From the NCBI RefSeq assembly GCF_040718835.1, contig NZ_JBFEFG010000280.1, positions 992,001 to 1,056,000 of the forward strand: a stretch of 64,000 nt of DNA. Reading direction: 5' to 3'. Positions 57,300-64,000 of the stretch are shown one piece after another; positions within the stretch are counted from its first letter, which is position 1, and the number at the start of each line of letters is the position of its first letter. The notes below the pieces were generated by a model. The model was not told the origin of the DNA. It saw only the letters and a list, made by a program, of their open reading frames with translations, and searched no databases. Position numbers and translations under genes: made by a program. Source of the DNA: Bremerella sp. JC817 (lineage in GTDB: Bacteria; Planctomycetota; Planctomycetia; Pirellulales; Pirellulaceae).

Positions 57300-57327
57300 G
57301 ACGATCCTTCGGTTCCATCAGGGCATG

Positions 57328-57360
57328 AAAAATGGCTGCTTGAAAACTCAAGCAGCCATT
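57328..57360 (-). terminator. Terminator of the third TlpA-like gene
   Basis: AATGGCTGCTTGA (57331-57343) pairs with TCAAGCAGCCATT (57348-57360), a perfect 13-base stem with a 4-base loop; the U tract is the A run at 57328-57332. Confidence 0.85.
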
Positions 57361-57414
57361 CAGCTTATCGGGGAAAGCGTTGTCACTCAACGAATTGGGT
57401 GACGGCAGCCAGGC

Positions 57415-58620
57415 TTATTCGCTGGCAGCTTCTTCTTTCTTTTCTTCTTCGGCTGGAACTTCGACGTCTGGGTAGGCTTCGGCCAGCAACTGGTCGAGCT
57501 GATGACCACGAGCGGTCAGCGACTGAACCTTGCCATCCTTACCGACGAAGATCATCGTGGGGATCGCATCGACACCGTAGAACACGGCGTTCTTGTCATC
57601 CCAGCCACGTTCGCCTTCGCCACGTTCGGTGTAGACGATGGTCCATGGCAGTTCGCGTTCTTCGACGAAGGTCGCAACCTTTTCACGGGTGTCGTCCAGG
57701 CTGATGCCGACGATTTCAAAACCGTGTGGGTGATAGATCTCGTACAGACGCTTCATGTTTGGGAACTCGGCGATGCAAGGACCACACCAGGTTGCCCAGA
57801 AGTCGACGACGACCGTCTTGCCCTTGAACTTGGAAGCAAACGCCAGGTCTTCACCATCCAGCGTGGTGCCGGTGATTTCGATCGGGTTGCCTGGCAGTAG
57901 CAGACGGTTGCTCAGACCAACCATACGTTCGTACGCTTTGGCAAGCTTTGGATCGTCGGCATCTTTGAAGTGAGCGGCGAGGACAAGCACTTCCGCGGCG
58001 GCCTCGGCTGGTTCCATGCTACGCGACAAAGCACGAGCCAACTGAGCGGCTTGCTGAGCGGTTGCTGGCGATGGTTCGCTTTCGAGAATTGGTGTCTTGA
58101 TGCCGTTGATGACGGCTTCACGTTCGTCGGCAGGTAGCTCTGCCAACATGCTGAGCTTCATGTTCATCAGCGCGGTCTTGGCTGATTCGACCACCTTTTC
58201 GTCTTCATCTTCGCTGCTGCTGAACTTTTCGAGCATGGCCATCGCCTTCTTGCCCGCTTCGGCATCGCCAGAGTTCTTCAGCGCCATCAGCAAGCTGACG
58301 TTCATGTTCATCGCGCGGACTTTTTCTTCCGGCGTCAGATCCATGGTCCAGACTTCGTCGAACATTTCGGCCGCTTTGGCGAAACGTGCTGGAATCGGGA
58401 GCTTGTCAGGGCCGCCGGTACGAGCCACAGCAAAGGCTTCGTTCATGACGTCGATAGGCTTCTTGGTTTCTTCCGAATCCGCTTCGGCGGCCGCTTCGGG
58501 CTTTGCTTCGACCGTGGCTGCCGGCTTGGCATCTTCTTCGGCAGCGTGAACAAGGCTGGCACTACCCAACAGACCGATGGCCAGCGTTGTGGACCAACTC
58601 AATTTCCAAGCGAACTTCAT
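57415..58620 (-). CDS. TlpA-like thioredoxin with helical N-terminal domain, paralog 3
   Basis: A 401-residue protein: signal peptide (MKFAWKLSWSTTLAIGLLGSASLVHA), Ala/Glu-rich linker, helical domain (about 58-240) and thioredoxin domain with WCGPC (Cys279/282) and GVDAIPTMIFVGKDG. The C-terminus is Glu/Lys-rich. GGGAG lies 7 bases upstream of the ATG. A consensus-like promoter is at 58693-58721. Longest of the three tandem paralogs. Confidence 0.88.
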   Translation of the reverse strand: MKFAWKLSWSTTLAIGLLGSASLVHAAEEDAKPAATVEAKPEAAAEADSEETKKPIDVMNEAFAVARTGGPDKLPIPARFAKAAEMFDEVWTMDLTPEEKVRAMNMNVSLLMALKNSGDAEAGKKAMAMLEKFSSSEDEDEKVVESAKTALMNMKLSMLAELPADEREAVINGIKTPILESEPSPATAQQAAQLARALSRSMEPAEAAAEVLVLAAHFKDADDPKLAKAYERMVGLSNRLLLPGNPIEITGTTLDGEDLAFASKFKGKTVVVDFWATWCGPCIAEFPNMKRLYEIYHPHGFEIVGISLDDTREKVATFVEERELPWTIVYTERGEGERGWDDKNAVFYGVDAIPTMIFVGKDGKVQSLTARGHQLDQLLAEAYPDVEVPAEEEKKEEAASE

Positions 58621-58692
58621 CGCTAACTCCCTGTTTCTGGTTTCTGGCTAAGAGTACGAACGCGTCCGCCCTCGCGCTATTTAATACACGAC

Positions 58693-58721
58693 ATTGTAAA
58701 AGTGGTTGGCCGAGAGACCAA
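58693..58721 (-). promoter_or_regulatory. Sigma-70-like promoter of the third TlpA-like gene
   Basis: On the minus strand TTGGTC (58716-58721), 17-base spacer, TACAAT (58693-58698), about 73 bases before the ATG. Confidence 0.5.
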
Positions 58722-58800
58722 CTACGATATTTACGATTTTGCGTAAGTCGTGTCAGAAAGGTGCCAAGTTTCACCTTGGTGGCCAATTCGAGCTCGCAAG

Positions 58801-58833
58801 AAACGAAACATCCCACCACGATGGATGGGATGT
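58801..58833 (-). terminator. Probable terminator of the GH57 gene
   Basis: ACATCCCA pairs with TGGGATGT (58808-58815 with 58826-58833), followed on the minus strand by a T-rich stretch. It lies 50 bases beyond the GH57 stop. Confidence 0.6.
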
Positions 58834-58884
58834 TCTGGTCGTTTCGAGCGGGGTGGATTCCCCCTGAGCGGCCACGAGCAACGC

Positions 58885-61059
58885 TTAGCTTGCGTTGACG
58901 CTTTCGCGAACGTCTTGCGGCATGCGGCTTTCGGCCAGAGCGGTGTCGATTTCCAACTGCATAACAACGCTCCAGCGGCCTTCGGCATCGCCTTGGACCC
59001 ACCAGTGAGGCATCATGCAGACGCTCTGGTGAACCATCTCGAAGCCACCTTCCGATTGGCTGACGGTCGAGATCGGGAAGGTCCACACGCTGGTCGGACG
59101 ATCGGCACTCCAGCGGCAATCGACGCCGAGCCATTCGTCCTTCAGACCGAGGTCTTGGACTTCGTGCAGGTCGAGGTTGGTACCGAGGTGGCCCAGCTTG
59201 TTGCCGTTGGCCTGGTGGAAGTAACGATCGTCGGCACCCGATGGGAGACCGGCCATGTTCATTTCCACGGCGAAGTGCAGGACCTGATCTTGTGGCAGGC
59301 CTTCCAGCATGTAGGCGATTTCCAGCGTGCTGCTGCCGGCCGACATGGTGACACCCTTGGTGATCTTCAGCGGGATACCCCAGGCATTGCCGCTACGCGA
59401 CATCTGGACCTGGATCCGATCGGGGTTGCGGCGGATCTTTGCTTCAAATGGCGATCCGACAAAGTCGCCACGTTCCATAGCGTTGTTCAGCGCGACTTGG
59501 TCCAGCGAAGCGTTGTTGTCGAAGAAGTGATCGACCAACATCTTGCGCTGGTGGTTGTCGTACTGCAGCATCTTGTCGAGGCCTTCCTGCTTGAAGACCA
59601 CGCGATCGTGGATCGACGCGACTTCGCCATTGCCCGACGACGGACCGGCGAGCACCTTGCGGTGATACGCTTCGGGACGACGCGACAAGGTGGCCAGCAG
59701 GTTGTGGCAGATCGAACGGATGTCGAGTTCGTACAGCATGCCGCCGGTGGCCGGAGCCAGCAGAGCGATCAGCTTGTCGTCTTCCAGGCGAACTTCCTGG
59801 CGAGCATCGAGGTTGAAGTCGGCGACTTCCGCTTCGATGAAGTTGCTGCCTTTGTGTTCGGCTTGATCGAGCAGGTTGTCGGCGGCGATCAGATGCTTGT
59901 AGACCGCATTGCGAAGGTGCGGCAGGTACGTGCCACCGAAGGCACCGTGCCAGTAGCTGCAATTGCACTGACCACGATACAGTTCGGTCTTGGCCTGGGC
60001 GAGCAGTTGCGAGTCGCAGCCGTTGGCTTCGGCAGCGGCCAGGCGATTGCTGATGCCCAAGGCACGGCAGTACATTTCGTCCGTTTCGGGGTAGCGAACC
60101 TTGAAGTTACGCCAGTAACCGCCACGGATGTACTTCTTGATGTTCGGCCAGTTGGCGTCATGTTCCAGCGAGTGGACCAGGTCTTCAAATTCAACCTGCT
60201 GAGCGGCTGGCATCGCCCACTCGGTCATTTCGCGGTAGCTGCCTTCTGGGATGTAGGTCTTGCCGACCGGAGCCAGGGCTTCGGTTGCTTCGGCTAAGGT
60301 AGTCGTCAGCAGCCAATCTTTGTTAGCGGTCAGCAGTTCGAAGAACTGGGCCAACCAGCCGCGATCGTAGACGTGTGCCTTGGTGTCGGGCCAGGTACCG
60401 AACTTCTCGCCGTCGTCACCGAAGACCAGGACCGAGTTCGGGAACTGGTTGGCGACACTACGCATGTATTCGATGGTGTCTTGTGCTGGTGCGAATGGCA
60501 ACAGGTATCGCAGGCGTTCGCTGCCAGGAAAGACCGACAACAGCTTGCCGCATTCTTCGGTCACGTAGTAACCGTACAGATCGTCTTGCGGGATGCCGGC
60601 GTTCTTGAAGTGGAAGTCGTCCAGGATCGTGTATTGGATTCCGGCATCGGCAATGTCGGAAGTGAGCGGCTGTTCCCAGACCCGTTCTGGCATCCACATG
60701 CCCTGGATCTTGGCGCCCAGGCGATTGGTCAGCCACTGGGTGTAGGTCGAGATCTGACCGACGCGATCGCGCGGCGGGATCATCGGCAGAATGGCTTCGT
60801 AGAAAACACCACCGATGATTTCGATGCGGCCGCTACGGACATGGGCAGCCAGGCGATCGAGGTATTCAGGATGGTGAACGTCCAGCCATTCCATCAGCGG
60901 ACCGCTGGTGTGGAGGCCGATCTTGATATCTGGGTAGCAGTCGAAGACGTCCAGGAAAGGAAGGTAACTGTCCTGGTAAGCCTGCTCGAAGACGCCATCA
61001 AAGTTGCCGATCGGTTGATGGTTATGCAGTACCAGGCACAGACGGATCGTGTTGTTCAT
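58885..61059 (-). CDS. Glycoside hydrolase family 57 alpha-amylase / 4-alpha-glucanotransferase
   Basis: A 724-residue GH57 enzyme. The N-terminus LCLVLHNHQPIGNFDGVF, the catalytic nucleophile Glu125 (MWMPERVWEQP) and the acid/base Asp in FGDDGEKFG (about 215) are in place, matching the geometry of the Thermococcus 4-alpha-glucanotransferase. The C-terminal domains (about 370-724, including DUF1926-like HFAVEMNMAGLPSG) are beta-rich. It would cut or transfer alpha-1,4-glucan. The start at 61059 is preferred because the preceding 22 codons are not GH57-like. Last gene of the glgA-galT-GH57 group. Confidence 0.93.
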   Translation of the reverse strand: MNNTIRLCLVLHNHQPIGNFDGVFEQAYQDSYLPFLDVFDCYPDIKIGLHTSGPLMEWLDVHHPEYLDRLAAHVRSGRIEIIGGVFYEAILPMIPPRDRVGQISTYTQWLTNRLGAKIQGMWMPERVWEQPLTSDIADAGIQYTILDDFHFKNAGIPQDDLYGYYVTEECGKLLSVFPGSERLRYLLPFAPAQDTIEYMRSVANQFPNSVLVFGDDGEKFGTWPDTKAHVYDRGWLAQFFELLTANKDWLLTTTLAEATEALAPVGKTYIPEGSYREMTEWAMPAAQQVEFEDLVHSLEHDANWPNIKKYIRGGYWRNFKVRYPETDEMYCRALGISNRLAAAEANGCDSQLLAQAKTELYRGQCNCSYWHGAFGGTYLPHLRNAVYKHLIAADNLLDQAEHKGSNFIEAEVADFNLDARQEVRLEDDKLIALLAPATGGMLYELDIRSICHNLLATLSRRPEAYHRKVLAGPSSGNGEVASIHDRVVFKQEGLDKMLQYDNHQRKMLVDHFFDNNASLDQVALNNAMERGDFVGSPFEAKIRRNPDRIQVQMSRSGNAWGIPLKITKGVTMSAGSSTLEIAYMLEGLPQDQVLHFAVEMNMAGLPSGADDRYFHQANGNKLGHLGTNLDLHEVQDLGLKDEWLGVDCRWSADRPTSVWTFPISTVSQSEGGFEMVHQSVCMMPHWWVQGDAEGRWSVVMQLEIDTALAESRMPQDVRESVNAS

Positions 61060-61222
61060 AGGTTTCTCGGGGGAGTTTCCTGGGAGTCGGGGAGGTTTTC
61101 GGCGGTGTTCGCCTGATCGATACACGACGAATCGGCAGAACCATTGCCCTTTAGCTAGCTTTTCTAAACGACTTTGCCGGACGAGTCACCCTAAACTAGA
61201 GGGGTCGTGCGGTCCGTATCGA

Positions 61223-62239
61223 TCAGGCCGGCTGGCGAAGGAGTTGAGCTGCCCGCTCTGGAGAAACAGGATTCACGTACAGACCCGTGCCCCACTCGAA
61301 CCCGGCCCTAACCGTTACACGTGGCAAAACCTCTACATGCCAGTGATAGTGATCCGCAGGGAATGTGTCAAACGGCAACGTGTGAATCAGGTAGTTATAT
61401 GCCGGGAAATTTAATGCCTTTTCCATTCGCCCGACCAGCGACTTCAACAACAAGGCAAGCTGTTCTAACAGCGTAGAATTTGCGTCCCCGAAATCGGCCT
61501 GAGGTTGCCGCGGCAGAATGCACATCTCTAGCGGCAATCGCGAGGCATAAGGACAGAACGCAACGAGGTTGTCGTCGGCGTAAACGATCCGCGATCCGTC
61601 GGCCAGTTCGCGCTCGATCAGGTCGCTCCAGAACGAGCGGCCGGTACGCTGAAAGTATTCGTGACTGGCGTTCAGTTCATGCTGGACAATCGGCGGCACG
61701 ACCTTGGTCGCCATCAGCTGACTGTGGACATGCTCCAGCGAAGCCCCAGCCGCCGGTCCGTTGTTTTTGAACAACTGCACATAGCGACAACGGCCTTCTT
61801 CACGCAGCGCGTTCAGTCGCATCTGATACGCCTGAAAGGTCAGCACCGCGTTGCGATCGGGCAAGCGCGAGAACGACGTCACGTGCTCGGGCGATTCGAC
61901 GATCACTTCCTGCACGCCGCTGGCCGAACGCGTCTGATAGAAGTCGTCCGCCGAATCGGCTTTGTCCGGAAAGTTCGGCGAGAGCGAAGGGTAGATGTTC
62001 GGCAGCACGCGCACTTCCCATGGCAAGTGATCGCTGGTGCGCGACAGGTTGCCTGGCAGAACGAGTCGTTCGTGCGGAGTGGCGTCTTCATGGCCGCCGC
62101 AGAAAGGGCAACGCATGGCGGAAGGTGCCGGTATCGAGGCCTTCCATTGCTGCGGACGATCTTCACGTCCCTCGGCGACGACGACTTCAAAGCCGAGCAG
62201 CGGGTCTCGGCGAAGTTGATTGTCAGAGCTACGACTCAC
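61223..62239 (-). CDS. galT: Galactose-1-phosphate uridylyltransferase-like HIT protein
   Basis: A 338-residue HIT-superfamily nucleotidyltransferase. A zinc site CPFC (about residues 44-47) and EHVHSQ lie in the first half. The second half has DHYHWHVEVLPR. The catalytic His would be in the HxHxQ segment. The substrate could be UDP-glucose/galactose-1-P (GalT) or an ADP-sugar phosphorylase. It lies 163 bases upstream of the GH57 start and 29 bases below glgA, suggesting joint transcription and sugar-nucleotide supply for glycogen. Confidence 0.85.
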   Translation of the reverse strand: MSRSSDNQLRRDPLLGFEVVVAEGREDRPQQWKASIPAPSAMRCPFCGGHEDATPHERLVLPGNLSRTSDHLPWEVRVLPNIYPSLSPNFPDKADSADDFYQTRSASGVQEVIVESPEHVTSFSRLPDRNAVLTFQAYQMRLNALREEGRCRYVQLFKNNGPAAGASLEHVHSQLMATKVVPPIVQHELNASHEYFQRTGRSFWSDLIERELADGSRIVYADDNLVAFCPYASRLPLEMCILPRQPQADFGDANSTLLEQLALLLKSLVGRMEKALNFPAYNYLIHTLPFDTFPADHYHWHVEVLPRVTVRAGFEWGTGLYVNPVSPERAAQLLRQPA

Positions 62240-62268
62240 GGCGACATCCTTGTCGGCGGAGCCCGGCG

Positions 62269-63750
62269 TTACAGGGAACGTCGGGCTTCGATCGTCTTTT
62301 GATAGAGTTCAATGTACTGCTGGGCACTACGATCCCACGACCAGTCCTGGGACATGCCGGTTTCGACAATCTGCTTCCAGGTATCAGGCTGTTCCCGATA
62401 AGTGGTGATGGCTTGTTCCAGGATGTCCTGCAACGCTTCGGCAGTGTACTCGCGGAAACTGAAACCATTGGCGGTGCCTGTTTCGAGTGTGGCCGGAGTC
62501 ATGTTGGTGATCGTATCGGCCAGACCGCCCGTTTCTCGAACAACCGGCACCGTGCCGTAACGCAGACTGTAGAGCTGATTCAGCCCGCATGGCTCGTACA
62601 AGCTTGGCATCAGGAACATGTCGGCACCCGCTTCTACGCGGCGCGCTTTCGCTTCGCAGAACTCGACACGCACGCCGATCTTGTTCGGGTACAGGGCGTT
62701 CAGTTCTTTGAGCATCGCTTCGTGATGCGGTTCGCCGGTTCCCAGGATCACCCACTGGCAATCGCAGGTCTTGGCACGATCGCGAATCACCTTGGCGACC
62801 AGGTCAAAGCCTTTCTGGTCGGCCATGCGTCCCACCATGCCAATCACCGGCACGTTGGGGTTGGTCGGCAGATGGAAAGCTTCCTGAAGGGCCTTCTTGC
62901 ACTGTGGCTTGTTCGTTTCCCAGTTGCTCAAGTCGTACTTGGCAATCAAGGCGTCGTCGACTGAAGGATCCCAACGGGTATAGTCGACACCGTTGACGAT
63001 CCCTTCGAGCACCTTGCGACGTTCACGCAGGGCACCTTCCAGTCCGCAACCCATCGGCTGCGATTGAATCTCTTCAGCATAGCGGGGACTGACGGTCGTG
63101 ATCGCGTCGGCGAAGACGATGCCGGTCTTCAGGAAGTTCAGATGGCCGTAGAACTCCATCTGATGCATGTTGAAGTACTTCCAGTCGAGCCCGGTCAGCA
63201 GCATGTCCCAGTGCCAGAAATTACCCTGGTAGGCCATGTTGTGAATCGTCAGGACACTGGAGATGTCTTCGTAACCACGCGTAGCGCGGTATTCAATGTT
63301 CAAGTACGCCGGGATCAAACCTGTCTGCCAGTCGTTACAGTGGATCAGGTCGATCTTCAGGTCGAGCAGACGAATCGCTTCCAGCACGCTGCGGCAGAAG
63401 AAGACGAAACGTTCGCAGTTGTCTTGGTAGTCGGTTCCCGCTTCGCGATAAAGCTCAGGGCGATCGAAGTACTCGTCGTTTTTGACAAAGTAGATCGGGA
63501 CATCTGAATTCGGCAGATGCGATCGCAATAGCTGGCCCGAGGCAACCTGACCGCCAACGGGTACGTCGAAGTAGATCGGCAACTCTTCGATGGGCAGTCC
63601 CGACTTATAGATATGTCGGAACGCGGGAAGAATGACCGTAACCTGATCGACCAACCCTTGCAGGGCGATTGGTAGCGCGCCGCCTACGTCTGCCAAACCC
63701 CCAGTCTTGGCAAACGGGAAAACCTCGCTGCTGGCAAAGAGAACGTTCAA
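62269..63750 (-). CDS. glgA: Glycogen synthase GlgA, TTG start
   Basis: A 493-residue GT5 glycogen/starch synthase of normal length. MNVLFASSEVFPFAKTGGLADV has the KTGGL motif that binds the sugar nucleotide. EPCGLNQLYSLRYGTVPVVRETGGLAD is the C-terminal motif with the catalytic Glu. The gene starts with TTG: no ATG is available because an in-frame TAG lies 10 codons upstream, and GGAG precedes it. It adds glucose from ADP- or UDP-glucose to glycogen. It begins the glgA-galT-GH57 unit. Confidence 0.95.
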   Translation of the reverse strand: MNVLFASSEVFPFAKTGGLADVGGALPIALQGLVDQVTVILPAFRHIYKSGLPIEELPIYFDVPVGGQVASGQLLRSHLPNSDVPIYFVKNDEYFDRPELYREAGTDYQDNCERFVFFCRSVLEAIRLLDLKIDLIHCNDWQTGLIPAYLNIEYRATRGYEDISSVLTIHNMAYQGNFWHWDMLLTGLDWKYFNMHQMEFYGHLNFLKTGIVFADAITTVSPRYAEEIQSQPMGCGLEGALRERRKVLEGIVNGVDYTRWDPSVDDALIAKYDLSNWETNKPQCKKALQEAFHLPTNPNVPVIGMVGRMADQKGFDLVAKVIRDRAKTCDCQWVILGTGEPHHEAMLKELNALYPNKIGVRVEFCEAKARRVEAGADMFLMPSLYEPCGLNQLYSLRYGTVPVVRETGGLADTITNMTPATLETGTANGFSFREYTAEALQDILEQAITTYREQPDTWKQIVETGMSQDWSWDRSAQQYIELYQKTIEARRSL

Positions 63751-64000
63751 GAGGGATTGCTCCGTGGGTGGCTATCTTCCGGTAATCAGCAAGGTTGCGT
63801 CAAATAATAACACATGAAAAGTGCAACCGGGATAGCCTTGTGAAAAAAGGAGGTTTTCGTCGAATGTGGCGATTAGGCCCTTTCGGAGGTTGGGGCGTTC
63901 GCACCGTTATAAACACGCATTGTGGGAAATTGGATCCCCCCAATGGGCCTTAAGTGTCAAATGAAAATAAATCTTAAGGGTGCCTAAATCGAGGCATTCC
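63751..64000. other. Upstream region of glgA, no gene seen
   Basis: Non-coding and AT-richer than its surroundings, with TATTAT-like elements on the minus strand that could be -10 boxes, but no -35 box at the right distance. An upstream gene, if any, is beyond the window. Confidence 0.35.

Overview
The window reads as chromosomal DNA of a planctomycete of the Pirellulales type (Blastopirellula/Bremerella/Rhodopirellula-like). The markers are the cytochrome-type DUF1549/DUF1553 protein followed by a DUF1501 protein, a second DUF1501 gene at the left edge, a DUF1559 prepilin-like protein, a DUF1570 protein, a cysteine-rich YTV-type wall protein, and many Gfo/Idh/MocA dehydrogenases and TIM-barrel sugar isomerases. 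Genes are GC-rich, and long antisense shadow frames lie opposite most of them. I see no phage, insertion sequence, CRISPR array or rRNA. One tRNA (His) is present.

Layout. 1-6.4 kb: partial DUF1501 gene, two small unknown genes, a lutABC lactate-oxidation operon (minus) and a degenerate sensor kinase. 6.6-8.1 kb: the YTV-type repeat protein with a clear terminator. 8.2-12.6 kb (minus): DUF1653, tRNA-His, creatininase family, DUF1570 peptidase with leucine-rich-like repeats, sugar isomerase. 12.8-15.4 kb: two secreted proteins, one a metzincin-type protease. 15.9-23.7 kb (minus): small secreted protein, unknowns, a hydroxyproline-dehydratase-like enolase-superfamily enzyme, oligoendopeptidase F, FabH, DUF2750 and an oxidoreductase. 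23.9-25.8 kb (plus): NRDE protein and EpmA. 25.9-34.6 kb: beta-propeller-like protein, zinc-ribbon protein, DUF1559 protein with a lipoprotein, two more oxidoreductases, an FG-GAP-like protein and a VOC protein. 34.6-36.9 kb: three tandem zinc-ribbon membrane proteins. 37-39.1 kb: DinG-type helicase.

39.1-41.5 kb has a less biased codon use and poorly known genes, including a DUF4304-like one; it looks like a small accessory patch. 41.5-43.2 kb: AzoR and HisF. 43.2-47.6 kb: a compact operon with an intact PilT ATPase, a membrane-anchored PilB/GspE-like protein whose ATPase motifs are destroyed, and two membrane proteins. This is the best candidate for an undescribed system. 47.7-54.6 kb: Tat-exported sugar isomerase, TerC, the DUF1549/DUF1501 pair and a small HNH protein. 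54.8-58.6 kb: three consecutive TlpA-like thioredoxins, each with its own alpha-helical extension. 58.9-63.8 kb: glgA-galT-GH57, a glycogen/alpha-glucan operon whose glgA begins with TTG.

The genes suggest a free-living heterotroph handling sugars, lactate and hydroxyproline, with a large exported proteome. All assignments come from reading motifs; no database search was run.
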